Of a stretch of 64,000 bases of DNA, positions 33,101 to 45,216 are shown in pieces. The notes under the pieces are model-generated. The model ran no database searches and was not told the origin of the DNA. It saw nothing but the letters and a program-made list of their open reading frames with translations. The DNA is from Neoscytalidium dimidiatum (lineage: Eukaryota > Ascomycota > Dothideomycetes > Botryosphaeriales > Botryosphaeriaceae), in contig CM074697.1 in NCBI GenBank assembly GCA_037367355.1, positions 1,488,001 to 1,552,000 on the forward strand, written 5' to 3'. A program made the translations under genes and the position numbers. Position 1 is the first letter of the stretch. Each line of letters starts with the position of its first letter.

Positions 33101-33509
33101 CCTACCGGCAGCGTCTACAACAGCCAGGTCGACTCCAAGATGGCCCCAGGCGACATGGACGAGCGGAAACTCCTCATGGACAGAAGGAATCTGAAGCGGA
33201 GCTTCGTCTCCTAAGATCCACTTCCCATCGGCGGGATTGCGCTGAAAGGCACGTAGATTCACCCCGCGCCCATCACGGGTGATGGATGCAACACAACCAC
33301 TCTTGGACCACGAAATCTTCCTGGGTCTGTCAGTTTCGCGAGCATAGGCTGGTTGGTAGTCAAATATCTTACTGGCAGCAGCCGGACTCGCCCAGTTCAT
33401 CGAGACGTTGTGCGAGCTTCTTGACAGGCGGAGTCGGCACGGCGATTGGGATTTGCTCGGCCTCATTGAAGAGGTCCATGTACTGGTCGTCATCCATAAT
33501 CAAGGGCAT
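30176..33509 (-). CDS. med16: Mediator complex subunit 16
   Basis: Ten exons in transcript order: 33509..33373, 33320..32969, 32764..32509, 32458..31998, 31948..31729, 31678..31559, 31498..31388, 31341..31060, 31014..30871 and 30810..30176. They total 2718 nt and 905 aa, with all phases consistent. Med16 (Sin4) is a tail-module subunit linking activators to RNA polymerase II. Diagnostic blocks are KISWSKSGCVASI and HVAWGHLGVDLAVVD (WD-like N-terminus), LVGLHWLPVA, GTIRLLFQ, LLLAAHTVSGSILVYRV and AKIIAAVAALVLQ-like helices. The C-terminal zinc-binding end has CIRCGSEMEDMD followed by CACGSAW. A second ATG (MDDDQYMDLF) lies four codons downstream of the chosen start. The second intron is unusually long (204 bp); the others are 45-60 bp. 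It diverges from the sirtuin gene. Confidence 0.88.
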
Positions 33510-34594
33510 GCCGTGGGCTGGGCAGCGACAAGAGGATTCTGTGGGGCAAAAACGGAGGGCTGCCGAGCAAGACTGACTGGTGGACGACAAGGCGGTTATT
33601 CAGCGGTGTTTAGCAGCGATCGCTTCCATAGCCGGCGTAGACGATTACGGCAAGTTCGGATTCGGTAGATTTCCAGCTTCTCAGAAATCCCGGGAGGCAA
33701 GAGAATGTCAGGCGGAATGAAACAGAGAATGGTTCGGAGGCTTCGCGCGCACGTGGGGTAGAAAAGCGTAGGCCTCACCGAGAGCTCCAATAGGTACGGC
33801 ACGGTACGGTACGGTGGCCGCGTCTGAGGGCAGGGAAGACGGCCGCTCAGTCGTCACGGCGGTGCGCAGCACCGGAAGCTGGCCTCGCCTATGTAAGGCG
33901 GGCAGTGACTAAGCGTTCGCGCTAGCCCGTTTACGGAACAGAGAACCTTGTGTTGTTCCTTCCCATCACGGACTCGACACGAACTCCGCGCGCTCACCTC
34001 CTCCCGCCAACAGGCCCCTGAGGCAGCCGATGCGCTGCGGCGTCACGCGTGCATTGGCATCGCGATCCTGCCGCCCATGCCATTTCGACAATTGTTTGTG
34101 GCATGGGCTGAGCGCAGCTTGTACTGTAGATAGCTCACGTCAAGCGGGTGCGGCCAGGTGAAAGCCACACCGCGCTCTCTGGCGCCGCGCCCACGGTCGC
34201 AACGCACAAGGGATGGCCAGTTTCGCGGTTCCAGCGGTAGGCCGCGCTGCCAGCTTTGTGCCCTGCCGGCTGCAAGTGTCGCCAACGAGCACGGACAAGG
34301 CAAAATAAACAGCGCGAGAACCAAGGCCGGCGTCACTGGTGCCGCCAAGCAAAGCCCATCAGCTCACGCCTCGTTCCTCAAACCTCATCCCAACCCCATC
34401 CACACCCGCGACCTGGCCTTCCCGCACTCCTCTCCGCTGCGCCTTCCGCCAGGCCCCGTCGCAGCCTTTACGACAGCCATTCCACACGTTTCGCTCACGT
34501 CTCTTTCGCTCATGACCTAGACGGTCCCCGCCCGTGTCGTGCCTGCCGCGTTCCCCTCTGCCGACTCTGCGGCCGTCAACCCCAACCCTGCACA
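33510..34594. promoter_or_regulatory. divergent promoter region (Med16 / sirtuin)
   Basis: This 1.1-kb gap between two divergent starts includes a short GGTACGG-type tandem near 33793-33815. The sequence just before the sirtuin start is CT-rich. No defined operator is recognised. Confidence 0.45.
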
Positions 34595-36510
34595 ATGGCC
34601 TTTGACGCCTTTTCCACCGCCAGCTCGCGCGAGAGCTCACCCTTGAGCTCGCCGCCATCGTCGCCCTGCCCCCCTTCCGACTACGGGTTTCCTCCCTCCC
34701 CGCCCCCGTCGCAGGATCCATCCACCAAAGGCTCACCGCTCCCGGACGCCATGGAACCTGCCCGGTCCGGCGACGATGACGGCCCTCCGCGAAAGAAAAG
34801 GCGCACGACTGAGCCCAAGCCGCGCGTCACCCGCTATCTGGACCTGCAAAACGACTGCATCAGCCCCGAGGAAAGCGACGCTCTCGACCTGCTGCTGAGG
34901 ATCCTCCACAAGAAGCGCAAGATTGTTATGATTGTGGGTGCAGGTATCTCGGTCGCGGCCGGCAGTGAGCCCCCAGCTTTCCCCACGTCGCGTCAAACTC
35001 AAACTGACCTTCTCTAGTTCCCGACTTCCGCTCTTCCAAGGGTCTGTTCAACACGCTCAAGAAGCAGCATAACCTCAAATCGTCGGGTAAGGACTTGTTC
35101 GACGCGTCTGTGTACAGGGATCCCGATACCACCGCGACGTTTCACGAAATGGTTCGGTCGCTGTCGCAGCAGGCCAAGTCGGCCAAGCCCACCGCGTTCC
35201 ACCAACTCATTGCCGCCTTGGCCGACGAAGGGAGGTTACTGCGCCTGTACTCGCAAAACGTGGACGGCATCGAGACCTCGTTGAAGCCGCTGGCCACTCA
35301 GATTCCGCTGCCCCAGAAGGCGCCTTGGCCAAAAACGGTTCTGCTTCACGGAGGCCTGGAGAAGATGGTCTGTGCGAAGTGCAACGATGTGACCGATTTT
35401 GAGCCAGATCTTTTCCATGGCCCCATCCCGCCCGCCTGCAGGGCGTGCGAAGAGGCGGACCAAGTGCGCACCCTCCACGCTGGAAAGAGAAGTCATGGCA
35501 TCGGACTGCTGCGCCCTCGCATGGTGCTCTACAACGAGAATGGGCCTGATGATGAGGCCATTGGTTCCGTTACGACTGCCGATCTGAGAGCACGCCCGGA
35601 TGCTGTGATTGTGGTTGGCACGACGTTGAAGGTCCCTGGTGTGAGGCGAATCACCCGTGAAATGATCAACACAGTAAGAGACCGCAGGGACGGCTATACC
35701 GTATGGATCAACAACGAACCGGAACCAAAGGGCCCTGATCTGGAGAACTGCTGGGACTTGGTTGTGCGCGGGCCTTGCGATGCCGTTGCCCGTGAAGCGG
35801 CCCTGCGCATCTGGGACGCGAACGAGCACAAGATCCTCAGCGAGGAAGAATACGTCGCCGCGAAGCAAAAGCCCAGCCCGGAGGTTCGCATCATGGCTTC
35901 TCCTCGTAAGGACCGTGTCGATCAGGTTAAATACATTCCCACACCTGCTGCAAGCCCGAAAATCATTCCGCAGGACGACGAGATTGGCGATGAGATTTCA
36001 GTTGTTGCAAAGCCATCAACACCATCCAAGAAGGCTGGCGCTCAACACAAGGGTAAAAATCTTAACAACGTTCCTCTTGCTGAAAGGCCTAAGGCGAAGC
36101 CCACAACCACGAAGACGCCGGGTATGAAGAAGAAGCCTGGGCCAAAAAAGAAACAGAACATATCATCTACAACCGCGAAGCCCAACGAGAAAATAACGAG
36201 TGCCTTTGGTGCCTCTAAACCTGCGGCGCAAATGGGAACTGAATCGAAGCCCAAGCCGCAGAAGCGTGGAAAGAAGGTTGATGCTGCGAATGGACCAATG
36301 GCGCCTGTGTCGCCGCAGTCGGCAAAGAATAATACGGCGCCCCCGCACAGTGATCCGCAAAAGGTGATGCCCAGCTTAGACACGAAGAGCATCAAGGCTG
36401 AAGGCGATGTTGATGCGGCAGCAGAGGCAGAGAAGAGGAGACAGTCGCGGTCGGGAACGATATCACCTACTTCATACGTTCCGCAAGATATGAAGAAGTT
36501 GATTCATTGA
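34595..36510 (+). CDS. hst4: NAD-dependent protein deacetylase, Hst3/Hst4-type sirtuin
   Basis: Exons are 34595..34964 and 35018..36510. The 53-bp intron (GTGAGC...TCTAG) is phase 1 and splits the NAD-binding loop, giving 620 aa. Sirtuins remove acetyl groups from lysines using NAD; Hst3/Hst4 members act on histone H3 K56 and genome stability. Visible motifs are GAGIS (115-119), PDFRS (from 125), YSQNVDG (201-207), LHGG (catalytic His234), zinc ligands CAKC (242/245) and CRAC (264/267), RPRMVLYNE and GTTLKVPGV. The N-terminus is Ser/Pro-rich with a basic RKKRR cluster, a likely nuclear signal. The C-terminal ~200 residues are a Lys/Pro-rich disordered tail. The Hst4 assignment rests on the N-terminal extension and RPRMVLYNE style, so the symbol is tentative. 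Confidence 0.85.
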
Positions 36511-37708
36511 CTAGGGAGCGTTCTTTGGTCGCCTGCTTCAATTATGGGTCTGGTATCACGAGGAAAACGAAAACGTGACGGAGTTCAGTGACTTGCGTGT
36601 TTTTTTTTTCTTCTTGTTTCAATTCAACCCGGGTCACAGAGGAAGGAGGGGGCGAGGAAGGACCGCGAGGCTTTTTGCTGGAGACTATAAGGGACTTCGC
36701 ACGAGCAACGAGCGGGTAATGGCCTATTGCATTTCAACGGCGTACCAGGAGATCACAAGGGAAGAGCTGAACAGGCTCTTTGGGAAGAGGCTACGGGGTG
36801 TTTTACTGGCATCAACGGTGGGGTGGGGTGAGGATTTTCCATAAGGTCGCTACGAATTCCGCTCCTCTCTTTGCACAGTTGTGCAAGGAAACTTGGGTTT
36901 TCTTTTTCTGGCTTGCATTTTCGCATACATGATACCCGGGCATTCAAACATGGTCGGCTGACTGGTGCGATGTTGGGTGAAACGCGTAAAGCATGAGCAC
37001 CGCGTATTGGCTTCGCCTCGTGGCTTTCAGTAGTGCAGAGCAGAGCATCGGTAGAAAAACAATGTATGTCTACGCACTTTCCTCGAGTTTCCGGGATCAG
37101 GCAACATGCATGACGCAGTTCCGAGCATCACGGCCGATGTTTAGTTTCCCTGAGTCTCTTACAAGCAGGAGCTGTGACAAACCGATGCGCTTAGAGGGGG
37201 GGAGATGCCTTTTTGGTGAGAAGATCAAAGTGGCCTGGACCAGTGCTTCACCCATCTGAAGCAGTTCCAATCCAGTCGCGATTTGGCTTGTTTATCCAAT
37301 ATGTCCCTGCTGCTTACTGCCAACGGTAGCCCGCATCCGCCTCTTTACACGAGTTGAATAGATATGCTGTTCAAATACTTTGCGAGAGAGTACCATGTTG
37401 CCACAATTTGGACGAAATTTGGCGTTTCGTGCTTGTTCGTGCTGCTATCTATGGGCTTTGGGTGATGACTCTGCTCGCGGGTGGAGAAGATTTTCGCTTG
37501 CCTGCTTCCTTCCCCACGCGCTCAACCGAACCTGTACATACATGCAAACCGTCACGCCAGGTGAAGTGAATACGCACGGGTTGGCAGAAGAAAAGCACGA
37601 AATAACCCAACCTACTATACTACTACATTCACCAAGTGTGCGACGAGTATTCTCCATCCGTCACTCCAAATCCAACTAGGTCTTCGCGTCAACAGTCCAC
37701 CTCGTTGC
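36511..37708. other. 1.2-kb intergenic region
   Basis: This is the sirtuin 3' flank (T-run near 36600-36610) and the TRM11 promoter. Short frames here look random. Confidence 0.5.
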
Positions 37709-39583
37709 ATGAGTGCGACGCCCTTCGAAATGCCAGAGTACCTCATCCGCTGCGTCCAGCAGCATGAGAGCTTTCGCAAAGCCGAGCTGGAAGCACTAGC
37801 TACGCTTGCAGGTGTTGAGATGAAGTTCGATTTCTATTCTGAGAGTGTGCGTCCACTTCCATTTTCCTTCTCTACCTCTTTCCTGCGCCGTGCAACTTCC
37901 TGAGCTTCTTAATGTCATTGATCGCGCCTGTCCCTCCCCATGTCCTATGTTTTTATTCTTCTCTATATTTTGAATTCTTAAATCATTCACGAGATCATCT
38001 CATAACCGGTCAACGTTCCCTAAAAAATCACGATACTCTTCTACTATCTCATCCTTCAAACGCACCCCCGCAAGATACCCAAACTCACCATTCGTCCCAG
38101 ACCCCCTTCGCCCTGGTCACCCTCCCTTCTGACGCCGCCGCCCGCGCCGTCATCTCCCGCAGCATCCTCAGCATGGGCATCTACGAGCTGTGGGGCCACG
38201 GGGCCGACCACGCCGCCCTGCACGCGTCCGTCCGCGCGCGCACCGCGCACCGCTGGCCCGCCTACGCCACCACGCCGTTCCGCTTCTCGGTCGACGCCTT
38301 CCAGGGCAAGCGCAGCAGCGCCGCGCAGCGCGAGCTGATCGACTCGTTCCGCTACATGGACTTCCGCGGGCCCATCCGCATGAAGGACGCCGCCCTGCAC
38401 CTCTGCATCTTCGAGGAGTACGCGGCCTTCGCGGCGGCGCCCGCGCGCGTGTTCCTGGGCCGCTGGATCGCCGACGGCGCGCGCAGGGACGTCGTGACGT
38501 ACGACCTGAAGAAGCGGAGGTACATCAGCACCACGTCGATGGATGCCGAGCTCGCGCTCGTCACGGCCAATCTGGCGCTGGCGGGGCCTGGGAAGGTGTT
38601 CTTCGATCCGTTCGTCGGGACCGGCAGCTTCACGGTTGCGGTCGCGCATTTTGGCGCACAGGCCGTGGGCAGCGATATTGACGGGAGGAGTATCAGGGGG
38701 AAGGGGGAGGGGAGGGGCGTGGTGGCGAACTTTAGACAGTATGGGTTGATGGGCAGGTTTTTGGACAATTTCGTGAGTGATCTGACGAATTCGCCGTTGA
38801 GGAGAGGAAGGTGGTTGGATGGGATTGTGTGCGATCCGCCATACGGGGTCAGGGAGGGGCTGAAGGTGTTGGGGCGGAAGGACGGGAGTGGGCAGGAGGC
38901 GGTGATGATTGATGGAGAATGGGCGCATCTGTAAGTTGTGTGCCATCATCGTCCGGGGGGTGTGGTGGGTTGGTATTGTGATTTTTGCTGATCTTGGAGT
39001 GTACCAGACGGGAAGGTTACATCCCTCCGAAGAAGCCGTACAGCTTCGAGGCTATGCTCGACGATATTCTGGAGTTTGCCACCGAAATGCTGGTTGACGA
39101 GGGAAGATTATCCATGTGGATGCCAACGGCGAACGATGAGGAGGTAGAACTGGCAGTTCCCTCTCACCCGTGCTTGCAGCTGGTCAGCGTCTGCGTTCAG
39201 CCTTTCAACAAGTGTACGTCTTTATTTTCATTTTCCTCCGAGCAACTTCTCCTACTTTCTCAAACTAACATGCTCGCTCCAGGGTCTCGAAGGCTTCTCA
39301 CGTACCGCCGTATCCCGAACGCACAGGTAGACAAGTCAGTGACCTGGACCAAGCGCAGTAAAGAGCAAGGAAGTCACGCGGATGAGTTGAACGCTTTCCG
39401 TCGGAAGGTAACACACCAAATCAGCAGGTTCTGAAACTAGGAGCAGATACTAACAATTTCCATCCACAGTATTTCCAAGGCTTCAAGAACTCTGAAGCAG
39501 AGATACCGACGTCGACAACGGCAACACCCTCTGTATCTGAGACTAGCCCAGCCACTACTAAGCAGGGGGAAGAATCAAGATAG
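37709..39583 (+). CDS. trm11: tRNA (guanine(10)-N2)-methyltransferase catalytic subunit
   Basis: Five exons: 37709..37846, 38101..38930, 39008..39213, 39283..39407 and 39470..39583. They total 1413 nt and 470 aa, normal for Trm11. With Trm112 it methylates G10 of tRNAs in the cytosol. The N-terminal THUMP-like part begins MPEYLIRCVQQHESFRKAEL. The Rossmann domain has FFDPFVGTGSF (SAM-binding loop), GSDIDGR and the catalytic DPPYGVREG. After the third exon come REGYIPPKKPYSFEAM and CVQPFNKWSRRLLTYRR, both conserved in the family. The first intron is 254 bp, much longer than the others; its acceptor CCCAG at 38100 was chosen because TPFALVTLPSD matches the family. The acidic C-terminal tail is variable. 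Confidence 0.9.
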
Positions 39584-39747
39584 ACATTGTCTTAACTCAT
39601 ATATGAGACAGCGAAGGGGCGTGCGTTCATCAACATCATCATCATCGACCACCGCCTTCTTCAGCAAACGGTCCTGCCATGGGAGTTAAAAAAAAATTCA
39701 TCCGGACGTGGATATGCGAGCAACTTCACGACATATATGTCTGGATG

Positions 39748-39794
<47 letters not shown>

Positions 39795-40263
39795 AGCTCC
39801 CCACGCTTTCTGCACCGGGTTGCCGTTGCAATGCCACTGAGACCAACCACGTCACCCTGGCCTCGCCGATGACCGAAGAAGAAAAAAGCAACGGACGGCA
39901 AGGCGCGCGGCGCGTCTTGTCGATCAGAGATCTCCCCCGATCTGGGGTCTCACGGGATTGGAAGTCTCCGGGGTGGAGTTCTGGTCGTTGTGAGATGCGG
40001 GAGCGGGGAATGACGTCAACGCAAGGTACCTTGCAAGAAGGGGAGACACACTACAGACGAAACGACGCCGCATAACAGCGTCATCGTCATTGTACAGCCT
40101 TGGCCGGTGCTCGTGCAGATGAGAGATAGCGCAACAATAAGTACTTCTTCACCACGCGGTCTGACACTCTCGTCCTCCCTCCAAGACATCCCACTTTCTT
40201 CTTGATCTACATTGCTAGCCACACACGCATACTACCCACGCTTCAGGAAACAGCTATTGCAAC
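39584..40263. other. intergenic with microsatellite, 680 bp
   Basis: This is the TRM11 3' flank, a (CTA)n repeat (listed separately) and the promoter of the CsbD-like gene. No further gene is supported. Confidence 0.5.
39748..39794. repeat. (ACT)n microsatellite
   Basis: About fifteen perfect ACT units downstream of TRM11. Confidence 0.95.
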
Positions 40264-40623
40264 ATGTCTTCCAACAACAACCCCGCCAGCAACCCCGGCC
40301 TCGTCTCCGGCCACGCTGAGTACATCAAAGGTGCCACAGAGGTTCGCAGCTTCCCCGACTCTCGTCTGCGTCCATTCTATCACAGTGCCAGCTAACATAT
40401 CCTGTGACACCTACAGAGCGCCATCGGCTCCATCACCGGCAGCAACGCGTGGCAGAAGTCAGGCGAGCAGGCCAAGGCGCACGCCGTCGACGCGATGAAG
40501 CAGGCTTCGGCCAACCGCGACCCGGCGCACGACGGCTACGGGAAGGTCGAGGAGATGGCGGGCAAGGTGACCGGGTGTGAGGGGATGAAGGAGGAGGGGG
40601 CTGCGAGCGCGCATAAGCAGTAG
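40264..40623 (+). CDS. CsbD-like stress protein / Hmp1-type small protein
   Basis: Exons are 40264..40341 and 40417..40623, giving 94 aa. The 75-bp intron has an unusual GTTCGC donor but a good CTAAC branch and CTACAG acceptor, and the frame is kept as ATE-SAIGSITG. The protein is small, hydrophilic and Ala/Gly/Lys-rich, with repeats of the GHAEYIKGATESAIGSITG and GYGKVEEMAGKVTG type that define fungal CsbD-like proteins. Some homologues are described as mismatch/cruciform DNA-recognition protein Hmp1, but DNA binding is not shown by the sequence. A general-stress role is the family expectation. It is too short for most gene finders to call with confidence; the repeats make it convincing. Confidence 0.8.
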
Positions 40624-41184
40624 TTGCGTCTTGGTGGCGTACGACGTTGTACGATAATTGGCTATGTGTTAATGATTTTTCACGGGATGATGGAACTTCA
40701 TCGTTGATCGATTGAAGGCGTGAAGGGCGAGCGTTCGTGCACTAGCGATTCGAACCGTTGGGAAGTTGGGCAGTCTTTTCAGAGGGAGAGGGCCTGATCC
40801 CTTCTGCACGGTCATGTTCGGACGGAAGCTTGAATAGCCCATGACAAAGTCCATGAATTGCACGTGCATTCCGCGCAGACTGATTCCATGCAATGACGGC
40901 TCGTCAGTCTTCCATGCTTAATTCAACCTGTTACCTTGCGAATGGTATTATACACCAATAATTGTCCGGACGTCCCAACGCCCTTGATCAATATTCCCCC
41001 GTAACGAAGACATCGAAAGATAAACAGAGTCAAATACACGAAGTCGTAGCTTTCGCTCCGACTTCCTTATCTTCCACCCACCCCTCCCCATCCGAAAACG
41101 CCTCGAGTTAGGCCTCAAATAGAGGCGTCGTTCCCGTATTATATAAGACGTACGAATCCGAGACTTCCAAATCAACCCAATCCC
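40624..41184. other. convergent 3' intergenic, 561 bp
   Basis: This is the 3' flank of two converging genes. No tRNA despite a B-box-like string near 40745. Confidence 0.5.
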
Positions 41185-42725
41185 TCACGCCCCGTTCCTC
41201 TCCGCATGCGCAAACCCACTGTCCCTCGCGCCATCCAAGCCAGGCCCGTTCAAGCTCGTCGCCTGCGCCATGCCGGCCGCGCCACCGACGGCAGCCTCCA
41301 AATCCGCCACCGCCGGGGGGCCATCGTGCGCACCACGCTCCTCCTTCTCGTCCGCCCCGGCGCTGGCCCACCCCTCCGGCCCGACGTAGCTGCCGACGCC
41401 GACGCCGACGCCGAAGGCGCGATCGCGGGAGCGCGCGCCCCAGGCCCAGCCGGCGCCCTGGCGGATGGGCAGGTGGTACCAGCGGAAGGCGAACCAGGCG
41501 CAGACGATGCCCATGAGCGAGCCGAAGATGAGGTCGAAGCCGTGGTGGCGGAAGTCGAAGAAGCGCGACGCGGTGATGTAGATGGCGGCGCCGAGCGGGA
41601 CCAGGGCCAGGACGAGGACGTAGGTGGGCGGCGCGGCGGCCTGGTTGCGGATGGGGACGACGGTGCCGGGTGGGGCGGCCGGGTTGGCGCCATCGGTGCC
41701 GGTGTCGAACGAGGAGGAGGCGGTCGAGGGTTTGGCGGCGTGGTGGTGGCGGTTGCTGTTGAAGAGTGGGAGGGGGAAGGAGAGGCGCTGTTCGCGTTCG
41801 AGGGCGGTGTGGGCTGGATTGGCAGAGTAGGGGCGGGGCGGGAGGAAGGGGATGGCGATGGCGAATTTCGAGCAGAGGAAGAGAAAGAGGTAGAGGAGGC
41901 CGGACCACGCGACTGGGGGAGGTTAGGATTCCGTCTTGTGGCTGGGGGCTGGGTTGGCCGGGGCGCCGACTTACAGGAAGCGTGGCCGCTGGGGAAGCTC
42001 TTGAAGCCGTCGTTCAGGATGTCGGAATCGGTTTGCTGGCATATGTCGGAAGTGACGAGCACCCAGCGTTGCGAGATATCCTGGCCAAAGCCACCAGTCG
42101 CGTATTGCTGGACATTTTGGAAATCGGGCTGGCAACGGTCGAGCAGGTCAGGACGCGGCTTGCCAAAAAGGAGCTTCATGCCCTGGGTAAGCATGAATGC
42201 GGTTGCGAGGCTGAGGCCCAGCCCCATCCAACCAGCTGTGGAAGATAAAGTTAGTGTACGAAATACGAGGCTATACACGAGAGCGCTCGGTAAGAGGCCC
42301 CGGGCGACTGAGTGGACTCACTGTTCCATTCCCAGAACTTTCGTCGCCAGATCAGCGACTTTGGAGTTGACGGGTGCGCGGTGGGCCCCGGCACGAAGAT
42401 CAAGCAAACGAAGAAGATGATGGCGGCGGGAGCAACGAGGCCGACAACAACCAGTAACCAGGTGGGAATAGTCTCCGGGTCGGTGTGCGGATAGGATATG
42501 GACAAGTCGAGTAGCGAGAAGGGACGGTGGTAAGGGGTGATGTCATTCCATGCTGCGCCGACGGCTGCGATGGCGCTGTTTTGGGAAGCGGAAGTCAGTT
42601 GATGTCTGGACGGAAGCGAGAGCAGAGAGGGTCGAGCGTCCATACATGATCACGACCCAGTCGAAAATGTACGAAACTACCAGGCGTTTTGAGGGCAGGC
42701 CTAAGGCCTGTATGTTGATGGGCAT
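41185..42725 (-). CDS. PAP2-family lipid phosphate phosphatase (DPP1/LPP1-like)
   Basis: Exons in transcript order are 42725..42646, 42575..42322, 42235..41975 and 41912..41185; the product is 440 aa. It is an integral membrane enzyme expected to dephosphorylate diacylglycerol pyrophosphate, phosphatidate or related lipids. All three phosphatase motifs are present: KLLFGKPRPD, FKSFPSGHAS (interrupted by an intron after the Ser) and SRFFDFRHHGFD with its catalytic His. About six hydrophobic helices flank them. Between the second and third motifs lies a roughly 70-residue Pro/Ser-rich loop, longer than in the yeast enzyme. The tail is Gly/Ala-rich. Splice phases (2, 1, 1) match across exons. 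The long frames on the opposite strand are GC-driven shadows. Confidence 0.88.
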
Positions 42726-43522
42726 GGTGCCAGTGTGGCAGAAGCGGGCAAGAAAGGCGCTGGGCAAAATGGGGTGTTGAGACGACAGCGACGAGGACTC
42801 AGCGGAATCCGGGGATGGGCGAGAAGAACGGGGCGATGACAGGATTTGATGATCAGGGAGCGGTGGAATGCGAGTGCTGCGCAGCCACGAAGCGGACGAC
42901 ATGTGCCCAGGCTGCTAATCTTACCCTGGGCAGTACAACAGTGCTGGAAAGGCTTTGGGGTGTAGCAAGCAGGGACCGCAGAAGGGCCGTGAGACAGAGC
43001 TCCGGCCTCCCGTCGCAGAGCAAGAACGCGTTCGCGACAACCGCACCGTCATTGGAAGAGGGCACGCGACAGCTGGGGAGGCTTAGAGGGCGCGGGTGCT
43101 TGGCTGCCGTCAGAGAGCGCCTAAAACGCAGGCCTAGCGCCAGTCCTTGCCTCCGCCGCCCTCCGCTGAGCGGTGGCGGGAAGAGCTTCGCGAGCTTCCC
43201 ACAGCCTGTGCCGCGCTGGCTGCAGCTGAAGCCCCAATAGGCGGCCCCCGTCGCAGGTCCTGGGGCGGCGGAGAGCTGCGGAGGCGTGCGGCGTGGTTGG
43301 CGCATCGCAGCGACCCTGACTGGTGATCAGCGGGGCCAAGCCTGGGCGGGGCAGCCTGGCCTGGAAGCGCCCGTCCGCTAGGTCTCATTTTCATCCCGCG
43401 CCAAAAATTGTCCCGCCAAGCCGCCCGCCCCAAGAACAAGTCTTCCTGCAATATCACAACTCCCGCGCCATCGCCGTACTCCAACTACCGATCCCAGCCT
43501 CCTGCTGCTGCGAACCTTCGCC
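42726..43522. promoter_or_regulatory. divergent promoter region (lipid phosphatase / ankyrin protein)
   Basis: This 797-bp GC-rich gap lies between divergent starts. Open frames on both strands are shadow-like. A CAAG/CCGCC-rich stretch precedes the ankyrin start. Confidence 0.4.
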
Positions 43523-44206
43523 ATGACCGCCGTGACAATCGACCGCCTGCTCAACCTCGCCGCCGACAACCCCGCCGCCGTGCTGGACCAGCTGCCCCAG
43601 CACCCGCACCTCGCAGGCGCCCGCGACGCCCACGGCTACTCGCTCGTCCACGCCGCCTGCTCCTACGGCCACCTGGACCTGCTGCGCGCCCTGGTCCGCC
43701 GGTACAACGTCTCGCCCGACATCCGCGATGAGGATGAGGAGACCCCGCTGTTTGCTGCCGAGACTGTTGACGCCGCCCGCTGCCTGCTCGAGGAGCTGGG
43801 CGCCGACGTCCATGCGCGCAACGACGATGGCCAGACCGCCGAGGAGAAGATAGAAGCCGAAGGCGACTTCCCGCTCGTGTCGGCATATCTGAGGAGTAGG
43901 ATTTCGGGCGCGAGCAATGGCGATGCTGTTGCCGCTGCCCAGCAGAATGGCTCTGACGGCTTAACACATCCGCCGCCGCTGCCGGGTGGTGTGAAGGTCA
44001 ACGTAGGGACTATGTCGGCGGATGATGTACCTGACGATGTCGTCGACCCGGAGTTCAGACGGAAGATCGAGGAGCTGGCCGCGCGCGAGGACTACCAGAG
44101 TGAGGAGGCTCAGGCCGAGCTGAGGCGTCTTGTGCAGGATGCCGTCGGCGGCATGAGATCAGACGCTCAGACTCAGGACAGGAATGTCAGGAGGAGAGAG
44201 GAGTGA
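43523..44206 (+). CDS. small ankyrin-repeat protein
   Basis: A single exon of 227 aa. Residues ~30-130 carry about three ankyrin repeats: DAHGYSLVHAACSYGHLDLL, DEDEETPLFAAETVDAARCL and ADVHARNDDGQTAEEKI. An acidic C-terminus follows, with VDPEFRRKIEELAAREDYQS and a basic end. This matches the size and layout of the fungal protein family that includes yeast Ycr051w, whose role is unknown. It is probably cytosolic or nuclear and mediates a protein contact. The start is well placed (CGCCATGACC), the codon use is the same GC3-rich style as its neighbours, and no intron is needed. Confidence 0.85.
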   Translation: MTAVTIDRLLNLAADNPAAVLDQLPQHPHLAGARDAHGYSLVHAACSYGHLDLLRALVRRYNVSPDIRDEDEETPLFAAETVDAARCLLEELGADVHARNDDGQTAEEKIEAEGDFPLVSAYLRSRISGASNGDAVAAAQQNGSDGLTHPPPLPGGVKVNVGTMSADDVPDDVVDPEFRRKIEELAAREDYQSEEAQAELRRLVQDAVGGMRSDAQTQDRNVRRREE

Positions 44207-45216
44207 GCCTACTTGCGACCTCGAAGACAGCTCTTGCACCATCACCGCTGATAATCTCCCGACGATACCCAAGTGTGCGTCTTGTCAGAGGTCGACTGAG
44301 ACGGCTAGCCAGATATCAGCTTTTGGTGGCAATTCGGCGTTGCTCAGGTGAAAAAGGCGAAGATGACACGAGGCCAACGGATGCTGGTCATTTGGTGAGC
44401 TTGGGCTCTCAAAATAAGGTTGCGGAACACTTCGATTCCCAATACGAAACGAATTTCGCGTACCGCCCTGCATCGTTGCGGGCCTTGCGGCGGGACTAGA
44501 ATAGTAGCGTAGAGGTCTAGATGATTCGCCATTACCAGCACCTCATCCACGAGGTAAAGCTGACATGCGAGTCCAATTGCCTCGCATCTCCTGTCTTGTT
44601 GGACTTGTCATTTGAAATGAACCAGTAATATATTCCCTCATACGTAAGCACAGTCTGAGAGGAAGTTGTTTAGCCCAGGGCCAGGGACGTCTGATCAAAC
44701 TACACAAAAACCCGGTTTGATTTTATCACATTAAAGAGAAAGAAAGGAAGAAATGCACCACTTGCTTCTCATCTTTGATTCTACACCTGCCAATGCCAGC
44801 TACTCGAACATCTAAGAGCAGGGGTATCCATGATGCGGCTTTGGCATCTGCCATCGATATTCCTCTGGATTCTCCATCGACGACCAACATCTCCGCTAGA
44901 AAAATCGTCCACTATGTTGCCTTAAATACATCACTTCAACATCCGTAGCATTATCGACACTTTCAATCAGTACACAAACACCTGCGATATGAAGTAACTT
45001 TCATCGTATTTCACGCCGAAGCTTCTATCATTCCCAGCTCTTCATTTTCCCTTCTTTCTCTCATGACCCAGGGAAACTCTATTGGGAATCAAACCCATCC
45101 GCTATTCAACACCATCGAGAGAAGCGCCAAAAGGGGCACATGCCAAAAAGAAGTGAAGCGAAACCATCTCTATACAAGAAAGCAAACCGGGGAGAAGTTC
45201 ATCACTAAGACCGCAT
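44207..45216. other. 1-kb convergent intergenic region
   Basis: This is the 3' flank of the ankyrin gene and the monooxygenase gene. It is AT-richer than the genes. No supported feature. Confidence 0.5.

Noticed and set aside
38056..38949. Long frame antisense to TRM11
   Set aside because: It is a GC-rich shadow of a conserved methyltransferase domain.
40744..40757. tRNA B-box-like GATTCGAACC on the minus strand
   Set aside because: The flanks do not pair as a T-arm and there is no A-box or acceptor stem at the right distance.
41206..42420. 404-codon frame antisense to the lipid phosphatase
   Set aside because: The real gene on the minus strand has three catalytic motifs and consistent introns.
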